This document shows, piece by piece, positions 1 through 12,400 of a stretch of 64,000 nucleotides of DNA (the stretch's first letter is position 1; each line of letters opens with the position of its first letter). The DNA comes from Tyto alba (lineage: Eukaryota; Chordata; Aves; Strigiformes; Tytonidae). The notes beneath the pieces are model-generated. The model had not been told where the DNA came from, searched no databases, and worked only from the letters and a program-made list of their open reading frames with translations. The stretch lies in contig NW_024881300.1 of the NCBI RefSeq assembly GCF_018691265.1, positions 1,259,046 through 1,323,045 of the forward strand, written 5' to 3'. The position numbers and the translations under genes were made by a program.

Positions 1-1640
1 TGTGGTCTTGTGGGTGGTGATGTTACTGTCTGCTGACAGACCTTCACTGCTTCCATTCTCTCTGGGTATGTATTTTCAGTTGGAATATGATTTAGAAACG
101 GCTCTCTCACAAGCAAAACATCCCTTCTCGTAATCCTCCATTCGGCTCTCAGATCTCATTTCTACCTTTCCACCCAAATTATATAGCAATTCTACCTCAA
201 AAACTAAAAACTACACTGCACAGAGCAGAAAGGGGCTACTATAGCTGAGCAGTCACATCCTAAAAGATGCTTATCCCACTATAGTGGCTACTACAGGAAC
301 AGCAGAAGGAAAATCGGCAGCATTTTATCCTAAAGCCTGCAAGTTCCAGGCTTGGGTCCTGTGTTTGGAACTGATTCCACAACATATTGGCTAGAACAAG
401 GGACCCCAAGAGGTCCATATCACACAAATCTTTCTCCTTTGTCTTTCCATGTGAAGAACAAATAAGAAGTACATTCTTCTGAATATTCAGAGCTTTGCAC
501 TGGTGTATAATCAACCCAGTTTTTAGATATTCCTAGATAAGTCTGCTGCGTCGAGCTTACTGTGCACAAATTATTTACTCATGTAAGACTGGCTCCGTGA
601 TTTAAAAATTAGGTTTTGTTCATGACACGAATCCTTAGGCTGAGTCCACAAAGAACTGTGATCAAGATGGTGCCAGTCTTTCCACTGGCATGTTTCCCCC
701 CAGGGGAGAGACCATAAAGTCCGGAGTGCATGAACACGTCTCAGGCTGGCAGCTGGAGATCTGGGAACACCATGATAAAGGCAATGAAAAATCTGGTAAT
801 TTCCTCCCAGGCATGGACCAGCAGCACCTCTGTCAGAAAACAAGTGGGGTGGGAATCACCCTGTTATTGTTCAGCTACTCTTCACCTGGACTTGGCAGAG
901 CAGCAGCTGTCTGCAGTCTCCATTTCCAGGCCAGGCAGGGTATGAAGCCACGAGATAGTGGCTGACACTCAGGTTTGCCTTTTTCTAATAGGAGAAACCT
1001 GTTGAGAGACATTGTTGGTGCAACGTTAAGAGCCTAGAAAATAGGCTCCAGGTCAACCACCTTTATCTCCTTTCCTAGTACTGCCTTCAGCAGCAAGCCC
1101 AGACAAATGCTTGGTGGACCCATCTCCACCCCCCGGGGTTGTGCAATGCCATCTCTAAGAAGCAGACGGGTTTGCTGGCAGAGACCTGGAACCGTCCAAG
1201 CTGGGCCAAAATGCCATACTTGGTACAAGACAACCACTGAGCTGTCTTTCAGGCTCAGGCCTATGATCAAAACTACCTGGTAACACAAACCTCTGTGCTT
1301 TTAGAAGCTCTCTGTGCTGTTACTTGAGTGAATGTGGTACGGGCCTTCAGCGACGCCAACTCCGGTTTTTAGACCACTTATCTGTTTACAAGTATTTATT
1401 TGAAGGCATCTTTCCACCACCCCACACCTTCCGTGCTAAATTCTTTCACTGCAAACAAGCTGAGCAATTCCGTTTTGGTTTTTTTTAGGGAAGATTTTTC
1501 ATTGTATAGTTCATGTTAGGGGAGTTAAAAATACATTTCAGGATCTGCAGTTCTGGCTGTGGCTCACTGCCTACTTCCTTGCCGACAGCGCTGTGAGGGT
1601 GGAAACCTTCCTCGCCTCCCTCTTTGGGGTGGAATCCTGT
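1..1640. other. Upstream intergenic stretch, nothing recognised
   Basis: No coding exon, RNA gene or repeat family is recognisable here. Short open frames exist on both strands but none resembles a known protein or shows paired splice sites. By human gene order a THAP11 or CENPT relative might be expected nearby, but I see no THAP zinc-finger residues, so such a gene is outside this window or absent. Composition is ordinary until GC content climbs after about 1640. Confidence 0.5.
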
Positions 1641-2830
1641 CGCTGCTACAACCCAGCGCCAGCTGTAGCGAGGGGCCCAGGGCGGGCTGAGGGTCCCCGC
1701 AGCCACTCGGGCCGTTTCGCGGGGCCACAACCGCCCTCCTGCCGCCATCCCGCGGTATGGGGGGGGGTCACAGGGCCCAGCAAAGCCTCTCCATGAGAGA
1801 AGACCTCCCACCCGAGGACGGTTTGGGTGGCCGTGGGGCAGGCGGGACCGTGGGGCCCTCACGGGGAGCGGCGGGAGGGACAGCTTGCCTTCCCCTCCCC
1901 CGCCGCTATCCCACACTGCTCCGGGGCACCGCCTGCGGGTCCGGCGACGCGCGGTCCCCTTCCCTTCATTCAAATGAGCCCCGGCGGGCGGCGGCGCGGG
2001 GCACGTCGGGAGTCGTAGTCCTCCACGCCCCTCCCAGTGCGCGCCCCGGCGGCCAGCGGGACTCGCTGTCCCGGCGTGCCGCGGGGCGGGGCCCGCCGGG
2101 GCGGGGCAAGGCGGGGCGGGGCGGGGAGCGCGGGCGAGAAAGGCTGAGGGGGTTCGCGCCGCGCACGGTACCGCCGCCGCCGCCGCCATAGTGGGAGCCG
2201 CGGGGTGAGTGCGGGGGGGCGGGTCCCCCGGAGGGGCGGCGGGACCGGGACCGGCGCATAGCGCTGCCCCCACCCCGCGCTCGCGGGCCGGCCCCGCGGC
2301 GCTGCCGGCAGCCGCGGGCCGGGTTGGGCGGGAACCGGGCGGCGGGAGCCGCCCTGACCTTCCCCGTCTTTGAGGCGCCGGCAGCGCGGTCCCCGAGGGG
2401 CTGGCGACTGGGGCCCGGAGCCCGCGCTTCCCGGCTGAGGGAATCGCCGCCGCCGGCTTTGCCTGGGGCGGGGCGGGGGGGGGGGGTGCCGTGCCGGGCG
2501 CGGCCCGGCGGGCGGCGGTGGGCTCGGGGCGGGGGAAAGCTCCCGGCCCGGTTCCTGTGGGGAGTGAGGGGCCTCCGGTGGGGCGAGCCCGGTCCGCAGG
2601 CTGGGGGAGCAGGTTCCTCCGGCCGGTAACTGGGAGGGGAAGGCTGCTCCTCAGCCCCGCGGGAGCACCGGCGTGCCCAGCCGGTTCTCGCAGGAGTGCT
2701 GTTTCTGCCGACGGCTCCGGCGTGCCCCAGGTTTGCCTGAGGCACCGGCACCCTTCCTCGGCACCCCGTCGGTGCTCCGGCCTTGCTTTGCGCTGGCTTG
2801 GTGTGGCAGGGCGGCGAGGTAGAAGGGGGG
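1640..2830 (+). promoter_or_regulatory. NUTF2: CpG island promoter of NUTF2
   Basis: The block is strongly GC-rich with dense CpG, unlike its flanks. Between about 2085 and 2140 there are repeated GC boxes (GGGGCGGGGC type, SP1/KLF-like) and no TATA box, which is typical of a housekeeping promoter. A GGGAGTCGTAGT element at 2008-2019 differs by one base from the ZNF143/THAP11 (SBS-type) motif. The start site probably lies just after the GC boxes, around 2110-2150, but cannot be fixed from sequence. Long open frames on both strands here are composition artefacts. Confidence 0.85.
2110..2204 (+). other. NUTF2: NUTF2 non-coding exon 1 (5' UTR), start approximate
   Basis: A strong donor (GTGAGT at 2205-2210) ends a GC-rich segment containing a short CCG run at 2171-2187. 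No ATG is seen between the GC boxes and this donor, so the exon would be wholly 5' UTR. It would join the acceptor at 12274-12275. The 5' end is estimated from the GC-box cluster. Confidence 0.65.
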
Positions 2831-5800
2831 GTGAGCTCTCGGAGCTGCAAGGAGATTTGTGGGGAGTGAAAGGTGGATTTGAGTATGCCTTCTGCTTTGA
2901 GGGTTTGGGATGTGCTCCACTGTATCGCTGCCTTGCCAGAAGGTTGTGTGAGGACTGAAGTTAATCTGGAGTTGAATCACTTTTTCATGTACAAAATAAA
3001 GGGTTCTTGCATCCTTGGAGTAAAACTAGCAAAACTGGATGTGCTCAGTGATCTGCTGTAGCTATTTTTTTTTCCTTTGAGTTGCCAGTTTCCGGTGTGA
3101 TATTCTACAACAGATGACTTTTTTTTTTTCTTCCACCTCTATAGCTGTTAGGACTTTTTATCTGTAAAAACAATCAAAACCTGCAAGGATTTACAGTAGT
3201 GAGGCGTGTACGTTGCATTTTGTTAATATGAGATGGCTTTCTGAAGACATTTAAGTCCTCGAGACACTGTTCTTGCAATTCAAATTTAACTTTGTGTTGA
3301 AGGCATATTGTAATAATACTTCAGCTGTACATTCTCATTTGAAATCCATCACGTCTAGTGTAAATTTGTCTTTTAGAGTTGGATTTGTGTTATGCGCACT
3401 GTATTGCAGTTGGACTGGAACAAAGCCCAGGGAGATACTTGAATAGGAATCGGTTGCAGAACTGTTGCTTGAAAGTTAAATCTGATTCCTTAATCAGCTG
3501 CCTTCTCAAGTTGATACTCTCTTGATTTCTCTTTTTCTGGGAGGAGTTGTATTGAAGCAATGCTTTCTATGTTTGTGTGTGGTGACTTCTAAGTTTTCTC
3601 TTAGCAGCAATTAAAAAAAGTCATTTCACAGATATCTGTATGGAAGTAGAGAAGTTACTGTGTATGGTGGTATGATTAGTGAAACACATCATTGAATTTG
3701 AAGTGTAATGATACTTTGGCTTGCTTTTGGACTATTTAAATATTTTCCTGCTGGGGTCCTAAGTATTATTTAATGTTCTTCTCTAAGAGATTGCAAGTTA
3801 TTTGGTAGATGATTTGAGATATATTTGCTTTAACATCTGGTTTTGTTCAGTTCTTTACAAAAATGCGAATAGTAACAACTTTCTGCAGTTTTCTCTCCTG
3901 GGATTTCTTTTGTCTCTGTCATTAGTAATAGGATTGTCTAGTTCATGATGGCATGTTTTGTGTGAGGATTTCAATATACACTAATAGCTGGTAACATAGT
4001 AAGTATGACTTATTTCAGTTTTAAAACTCCTAGATATTGTGGTTTCGCATACAGTTTTGATACTTATATTTGTGTATGACCGATTTGTGTGCTTTCATAC
4101 AATGTTTCTGGAAGCAGGACTATTGTGTGTTGCTGGGGGGGGAAATGAAGCAAAGCAGGAGGGAAAATATGTGGTTTTGGAAGTGTAAGATAGGTAGACA
4201 CTGTAGGAAAAGTTTTGGTGATTTTTTTTTTCCCCAGGTATATCTTGGAAATTTGGAGCTCAACCAAAGACCTGGTACCAATCCTATGGAGGTGAGGTAT
4301 AACAAGCCTTGCTTACATCCATGAAAAGTTTGTGGATCATAAAGCATGTTGGCGACAATTTTCCATATATTGAATGCTGACAATCAATAATGGAGGAATG
4401 CTGTGGCTAAACCTAGAATTATGGGGTAATATAATACAAAATAGCAATGTTCTTTTGGTCCTCTTGCATTTAGCACTGTACCAGGGTACCTGGAGTTATG
4501 TTTTACGGGGTGACTACTTTTATGCTATTTAGTTCAGGGCTACTATTTACGCAACTGTCTACTTTGATAAACATACAACTGTGTTCTCAAATGTGCCAAA
4601 CTTCAGTTGCAAACCACAAGAAAACTTGCAAGGGTCAAATTGCAGGTGTTGATAGAATTTCTGTTTAGAATAAAAATGAATACTGAATATTATTTTGCTA
4701 TTGAGCTAATGAATGAACCTAAATTTTTAAGTAGCATTGTGGCCATTGCTTAACAGCAAAACATGTCCTCCTCTCTGATTATATGTATTGTAATATGTGT
4801 CTGTAGAGTTGAAAATCATCTTGGCTGACTCTTTGTGACTGTTGGGTTGTCAGGTTGCAGGCGGGATGAGCACTAAGCTGTAGGCCCAATGAAAGCTTTT
4901 CCAGAGTCCTCCCTGTGTGCTTTGTTTACTAGTGGCCTTGTACTTGCTGACATCTGTAAGCAAAAAAAAAAAAATATACTTCAGGTTGGCATAGTTCCTG
5001 CATTAATTTGTTTTAATGAAGTTGGAGTAGAAGAATAAGATGACTGGGAAGGGGAAAGTCAATTTATTTTCTGTATTTTTCAGAAGGAAACAGTCTGTAC
5101 CTTGTCACTCTTCCCTTTCCTCCCTTTCCATCCTTTCACTGTTCACATATCTAGACTTAATTATTTTTAGATCTTAAAGTGTATTCGTAATAATGTAATT
5201 TCTTGTGCATCGTAGCCCATAGCAATTACTAGGTGAAGATCTCTGTTAAAATCAATAATTTCTTACTGGCCTGGAGCAGTAATTTTCAGATTGTTAGCCT
5301 CTGTGGATCAGTCAGCTACTGTGGCGATGATAGTGAAGACACCCAAGAGAAGCACTTCTTTCTTTCAGTCTCTGAATGCCTGAATTTGCTCCTCAACTGG
5401 AAACTTCACAGGTTTTCAAACAGAGAGAGACTGACCACTATATTGGAATTTATCAGAAAGAGGTACAATGTGTTTAAGGTGAATGACTGATGATGTACGA
5501 TGCCCCAGAGTAAGTTCCAAGTATTTGATCATCCCTTGTGTTAATGTGCATTCTACCTGGCCTGGACTTGTTTAGCCTAGAGAAGAGAAGGCTTGAGTGG
5601 GGTTTAATTGTAGCCACTAGTGTCTGTCAGGCCAGTATCAGGAAAATGCAGTCAGGCTTTTCACAGGGGTTCTTGGTGGGAGGACAGGAGACAGGGGTGT
5701 AAATTGGAACAGAAGGGGTTGTGGTTGGACATGGGAGAGCGGCCCTCTGCATGAGGATGGTCCACCATTGCCCACAGAGGTTATGTAGTCTTCATAATCA

Positions 5801-8800
5801 GAGCTTTTTGGGGTCAAAGTGGATAATGGCCCAAGCAACCTGATCTGGTCTCCTAGCTGACCCTGCTTTGAGCTGAAGGAGGTACCTTACAACCTGAATT
5901 ATTCTGTGATTCTATGACAATTTGCGTAGCTTCTTTTGAAAGTGTATGCCTTTGCTAAGGGAAGATTTATCAAGTGATTCTCAGTGTAGTTGAATAGATG
6001 ATCTGTTTGAGAGAAGATTAACTGGTCCTTTGATGCTGGTTCCATTGTGTTGCTAGAATGTGTGCACAGGAGACACTCCTGTCTTTGTAAGTTTTAGTGG
6101 CAATAGAAAGATACTGAACGAAGAATACTCTAAATACAGTTTGTTGCTTTACTTTTTCTTTCTTTACTGCAGCCTAAAGGCTGCTCACTTTTTTAACCTG
6201 AGCGATCAAAAATATATGTGGGGTAGAAGCTGTATGAACAACAGGAACTGAAACAACTGAGAGCTCTTTCGTTGTCCCTATTTACTCTTGTTAATCAATA
6301 GTGAAGGGTGCAGCAACTGATGGTCTAAGTCGTGTTTGCCGTGGATTCACATGTACCCCTGGACTGACAGCACTGGTTTAAAGGGAGCATTGATGCTGTC
6401 TTGTTACACTGATTTTCAAATCTTCCAGAAAAGAAGCTTGACTTCAATCTTGAGAGAGTTTTATTTGGGTGCAGTGGTGTGTAGGGCCAGCTTTAATATC
6501 CAGGGAGTGTGGTTTATCTATGTTCTGATTATTTGTGGAGTAAGTGTAGTCAAAACTGGATAGTAGATGACAATGTCTTTTTCTCCACTTGTATGTTAGA
6601 ATGTATCAGTTTGAGTTTTTTCCTCTTTAAATTCAGTGTTTTTCTTTCTTGGTATTCTGCAAATTAGAAAGTCTTCACTAAGGTTATTTGCCTGTGATTC
6701 TGGTTCATTGATTCTTTGACTACAGCTTGATTTTTAGATGTGGCAATCCCTGGGAGACCACCTTTGTTTTCTGTAGCAATTTATATTATACTTCACTATT
6801 TCTCATACTAGTTTTTGTTGCCCTTTTCAGACAATGTAGGATTCTTTCAGAAGTGCACGTCTGCCATGCTTGAAGTCAAAGAGACTTAATTTTTTACATT
6901 GATAGCAGTAAACTTGCATATGTCTAGGTCTGATAATGCAGTAAACATAACTGCTGGTTGAGACAATTATTTGGTCTTTCTCCATACTGTGGAGATGTGA
7001 TGATAGTCCACCTGCTCCAAATGTCACTGGTGCTTACATTCAGGGAAAGTGATCTGTTTGTTTGTCTGTTGGCAGGTGACTCTTTCAACTTTTGCCAAGT
7101 AAAAAGGTGGCTTTTCCTCAAGTTATGCCTCTGAGTAGTTCCAGTGATGCTGCTTCAGCAGAAAGATGGACTTTGTGCTGTAGCATGCTGACAGAGAACT
7201 GTCTCAAGGCTTTTGTGATTTCTTGTTTGTTGAAGGAAGCAAGGAGAAAAGGTTTCACCTAGACCTTTTGCAGAAATGGCTCTGTTAAGGGCTGTGTTCC
7301 CCCTAGGAGTTACGGGCAGTCTTGCTGTGTTTGTGCTGATCTCTCGTGCCCAGAGTTAGGGCAGAGAAGGAAGAGGGATTGAGTGTAGAGATAGGAACAG
7401 CTAAGCTGTGACAGGCAGTGGGAAAGATACTGCGTTTCTGGATTTTGTGGACAGGAAACCTGTTGCCTGAGGCCAGTGTAACCCTAGCCTAATTCAAGGT
7501 CACTCATGGCCCATGTGAAGGCTCTGTTCTCTTCTGGTTGTCCTCTGTCTCATACCTTGATGCATCTTCCTCTTTGGTGCTACTGCTCTGTGGGTCATAT
7601 GGCTTCACATGATATTGGTGCCTTTTGCCATGTGCCAAAGCACATGAGGAAGGAGCTTTATCCTGGACCAGCACGGGTGGTGGCACAGGGCACAACAAGC
7701 TGGAGAAGCCTATGGGGACGTGGGGAGAGAGGCTTCAGGGTGTAGTGTAGCCTTGGATGATTTGGCAACATCAAGGAGCAGCAGAAGCACTGGGCAGCAC
7801 AGACTGTGTGGGCTGGGCTGCAGGGATTGTGGGGCCCTGTGGAAGTCCTCTGGATGTTGGGAGTCTGTGACTGCATGTAGGAAAACCTGGTATCGTGCAG
7901 AACTGGGAAGTTCTGCATGGTTTAGGATATGAATTCCCTCTCCTGTGCTGTGGGATGCTGAACGCAGGAGCTTTGCTGTGTATTCAGGGGCGCTGTACCC
8001 CACGTGCAGCAGTGCCAGGCCAAAGGATATCCATAGGATGAAGATACTGGGGATACTGTGGTACCTTGTAGGACATTTGTAGGAAGCGTGGTGAGAGATA
8101 TGTAGAGAGCCAGAGTTTGCACTTGAGGATGTGTCAGTGTGTGGCCTGGCAAAAGCATTGGAAAATTTGATTTAGATGTCACTGAGGAAAAGTTCCCTGT
8201 GGAGCTGCGATCCCAGTCCTGCAGTGTCAGCGTATACCTGTTGAAGAGATTGTTGCTGGCTGCTGCAGCTTTTGTGCACTGTATTGGGTTTCAGCTTGAG
8301 CACTGACTGCTGGGTGGTATTTGAGGTAGGGATAAATTCTCTAATATGAGCAGATTCCAAGAAATCGAGTAAGGTGAGTTAAAGTATTACATTCCTTGTT
8401 GGTAGCTCAGCTTTGCTGCTGTACTTCTGCAAAGAAGCTGTTAATCAAATGGGCTGTGATGTTCTTAAGTGGATGTGATGAGGTAGGTTTGAAGTGACAA
8501 AGGAAAGAAAATTAGTGTAAGAAAACAGTGTCCTTTTCCATGGGGAATGAAGGTGAAATATCCAATGATACAATTAGACAGTGGTAACTTTGAGCAGGTG
8601 CCTTTAAAGGACAGGTGTGCAACATCTTTCTAGCTTATTGAAACTTCTTTCATCTGGCTTAATATTAACCAAATATTCTTGCCCCTCTAGCCAAACTTCG
8701 AGTGAACCATGGATAGATTTGGCTGGATGTTTCTAAGGCACACCTGTGTTGTTAGCGTTTGACAACATCAGAACATGTGCATTCTTCCTAGATTTGGAAT

Positions 8801-11800
8801 AGGTCTTAAAAGCCTTTTATATTACATATATCTCACTAAACCAGCCTGATAAATGTATCAATACAATCCATAAAAGATTGTATTTCATTGAAAGGGGCTA
8901 GGCTTAATGACACAGAAAATCATTCCTATCTTGTTCTTTCTTTAGGTACATCTCTAAGCTTCTTACATCTGTGATGACAGGCAGAAAACATAAGACAGCA
9001 TGGAGGAAAAGGTGACAAATCAGAAATGGAAAATAAAAAACCTTTTCAAGGAATGTGAGAGTGTTCAGCAAAAGCATCTATGAATGGCACAGGAAAAAGA
9101 GCAAGCAAGGCTGTAACAAAAAAAAATAATCAAGCAGCTTTTTTTTTTTTTTTTTTAGTTTGGTTCTCACTTCTGGCAAAGTGAACATTATAACCAGTCA
9201 AGTTAATACTGGCATTTTTAAATTTATTTAATGGTATTTTGCTGATGAAAATACAAATACATTTTTTTAGGAGATAGCAAGCTAGCATACTTATTTTTTG
9301 TTTCAGAAACTATAATAATACTATTTTCTATATTTAAAATATGAATTTCTTAATTTCTTGAAGTCTCAAAGGCGCCACCTCACTGTTCCAGGATTGAACA
9401 GGAGGCCCTGGTGCTTGAGTGAGGCTGTTGTGCCCTGAGGAGTTGAAAGCCTCTGGGTATGAATGAGGTGTGGTGCCAGCATACAGCTGGGTCTTGGGTT
9501 TGTATGATGGTACAGTGAGCTGCTAAGGGTGAATACACATTGTGTATGTGGGGAAAAAAAAATTAATTTAGTAATAGCTAACTAGTTTCAGGAGAATTAG
9601 ATGGTGGTTTTTTGCTGTTTACTACTTCATGTCAGTGTTGGATGTGTGGCTGTTTAATATCAATACTGTCAACTAAATTTGCACTTGAATGTTTAGGAAG
9701 GATAGCTGATAGTGTTTGAGAGTTCATGAGTTGAAGCTATGATGATCTGTGTAAAGTGAACAGAAGTGATTTTTACTTGGACTGATTGTTGGCTCCACCA
9801 CAGCGATCCCAAATGACATACCTCTAGGCACCTGCAGATCTGGAATGGAAACAGAAGACTTTAAAACTAAATACTAGTACTTCTCATTTTCCAAACAAGA
9901 CATGAGAGCCCTGCCTAACAGCAAGGTGGGCATCCCTCAGTAAAGTTTCCAGGGAGTTGGTGCAATGATTTTTAGGGTGGTTTTCTTTCACCGTAAAATC
10001 CTTTCATACAGGCTGAAGTTGTTTCATTTCTACATCTGCTCCAGGCTAGACTGGTATGTGGCAACTGGGGATGTGCAATCAATACAACTTTTTCTCTGGT
10101 AAAGAAGTAGGTTTAAGTTGTTCAGGGTGTGCACGTCTTTGGTTATTTAAACCTGTTGTACTTGGATGGGTTTTTAATTTGAGATCTGTTTTCCCAGAGG
10201 AGTGACCACACTGGGTAAAACTTCTTCACACTGAGTCATGTATTGCAAGTATGACTGGAGCACATATGATGGTGACTGATGCCAGATTGTAGATCTTTTG
10301 GAGCAGTTCAAATGCTAGTTATGTGGCAACAAGTCTTTGAATTTTTACTCTGTGTTAGTGTGCAGGGTTACTGAGTTTGATGTTGACTGTATTGCCTATG
10401 TGGTTGATATTGAAATAAGGATGCTTAAAAATGGGATAGGTATGTTTCTATTTTAAGCTAATTTTTGACCTCATCCTTGAATAAAACAAATTTCTAAGGT
10501 GCACTTGAGAACTAGTGTGCAGCCAGCATCAGTTGTATGTCAAAAGCCATGGAGTCTGTGGCATGCTTTCGTGGTGCATTGTCACAACCAAAGCTGCTCC
10601 TGCTGAACCTCTCCTCTTTCCACAGGCTACAAAACATCAATTTTTCAGCAAGGAGAACCACCTATGCTGTCTCTATGCTGTCACATTCTCTGCTCCACAG
10701 ATGCTAGACATTTTCTCCCTCAAGTAGCCTGGGTGTCTAAGCTCTAACTGTTGTTCTTGGTTTGTATTTTACTTTGGTAGTTGAATTTACTGCCCTGAAA
10801 ACTTGTATGCTACCTCCTGTTATGCCACTGATGTAATAAAATATACTTACTTTTTCTATAAGTCTGGCCAAATTTGTGTAACTTTAAAACTTAGGTTTTA
10901 AAAAATGTTAAAACCTTTAAAAAAATTTAGGCCTAGGGTTTGAACCCATTTCAGTTCCCATTTGTATGAACAAAGCTCAAACAGCCAAAGACCTAAAATA
11001 TGAAAAGAGCTTCCTTGTCTGACTGTGCGCAGGAAGCTAGGCCTGGTAATACTTCCTGTGGAGATCTTAGGAATATTATGGTTTTTGCTTCTCTTAAGAA
11101 TTTGTCAAGTCTTAAACAGGTGTCTGAGTAATTGACATCTAAAGGAAGCCAAAGTAACTGTTGTGGCCCGTGTTCTAAAACTGAATTTCACACCTTTCCA
11201 GACTCGCAGTACAATACAGACCTGCAGCTCAAGGGACCTTGGTCAGGGATTGCCAAGAGGGACTGGTGGCTGACAGATCTTGATATTTAGCAAATATGAT
11301 TTAGTTTTCTTGTAGTAAAGTCAGATCTTAAAATGTGATTTAGTGGGTTTTGAGCGCAGCATTGTTGTGTTTCGAATTTTAGCACAAATCTTCAGTCTTT
11401 CAGAGAGATATCAGGATAAAGAAAAAGAGTATTTGCTTTCTTGAAAAATGTAATAGCATGATAAAGCTATCTATCATCTGTACTGATCATGTAGAATAGT
11501 TTCTAGGCTGGGTCTGTCTGAACTGCTGCACATGTGGTATGTTTAGTCCCTCTAGAATAGAGGGCCTTGTGTTCAGAAGTGTGGGATGCCTCTGAGCTTC
11601 CAGTACCTTCACTGGGAACTGCAGATTCTCACTACTGTGAAAAAGTCATGGTTTTTATCTTGAAATTACTAGAGGTTCAGAGATAAATACTGAGTGTTCT
11701 TCAGCTTCAGTGACAGGATAGAAGAGGAAAGTAAGCTTGTGTTAAGCGAAGAGCTAGTGAATTAACTCCTGTTGTGTGCCATTGAAAGGACACTCTTCCT

Positions 11801-12275
11801 TAGAAGGGCCGGTGGATGGTGAAATACCTGAGGAGCTGAATAGATAAATCAATTGTTGTAAGCCACTTGCAGACAATCCATATTGACATGTCAGTTGTTT
11901 ACAGTAAATGAGATCAAGTTGAAATAGCAAGTGCTTGCCAGCTTTTTCAAGTGGTGTAATCTTTGAAGTATGTGAATATAAGGTGGTAACACTAATTTTT
12001 AGTCTTGTTCTACACTTTTGTATGTGAGTTGTGACCTTGTACTGAAATACCTCAAGAAATCACCAAATGCTATGATAAGAAATTAAACTATTTGGTATCC
12101 AAGATTTTTATTTACAAAAGTCTAGGATACAGAGGTGAGATTTGTCCTGTTTCTTCCAAAGAAAATTTCTGCCCAGCTGAGAGGGTCTGTGTTTACTGAT
12201 GTTTAATACTCAAGCCAAGTGTTATGCTTATTTATGTGATCTTTCTGATGATATTTTTGTTTGTTTGTTTTATAG
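2205..12275 (+). other. NUTF2: NUTF2 intron 1
   Basis: About 10 kb between the non-coding exon and the first coding exon. The first 600 bases are still CpG island. A CR1 fragment lies at about 5561-5919. Poly(T) or poly(A) runs occur near 3120, 4965 and 9140. A TTTG-rich tract just before 12275 serves as the polypyrimidine tract. No other exon or gene was recognised. Confidence 0.7.
5561..5919 (+). mobile_element. CR1 LINE 3' fragment
   Basis: The segment opens with a CCTGGACTTGTTTAGCCTAG-like stretch and ends with an ATTCTGTGATTCTATGA tail, the hallmark octamer-type 3' end of CR1 elements. The piece is 5'-truncated, diverged and non-coding. It lies in sense orientation in NUTF2 intron 1. 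The left boundary is approximate. Confidence 0.8.
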
Positions 12276-12400
12276 TCACTGGCTTTAGGTGAGGATTCAG
12301 AATGGGAGACAAGCCTATCTGGGAGCAGATTGGATCCAGCTTCGTACAACATTACTACCAGCTTTTTGATGCAGACAGGACTCAGTTAGGAGCAATATAT
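12276..12400 (+). CDS. NUTF2: NUTF2 exon 2 (5' UTR end plus codons 1-33)
   Basis: The acceptor TTTTATAG ends at 12275 and the donor GTAAGT begins at 12401. After 26 untranslated bases, the ATG at 12302 opens [20 protein letters not shown] and runs to the codon for Y33. It carries W7, the FxFG-binding residue. A second AG just before the ATG (ending 12300) could be used instead without changing the protein. Confidence 0.96.

Noticed and set aside
1485..2850. Long minus-strand frames of 262 and 294 codons, and plus-strand frames, across the first CpG island
   Set aside because: Their composition is Pro/Arg/Ala/Gly-rich as expected of GC-rich DNA, no domain is visible, and they overlap the NUTF2 promoter and first exon.
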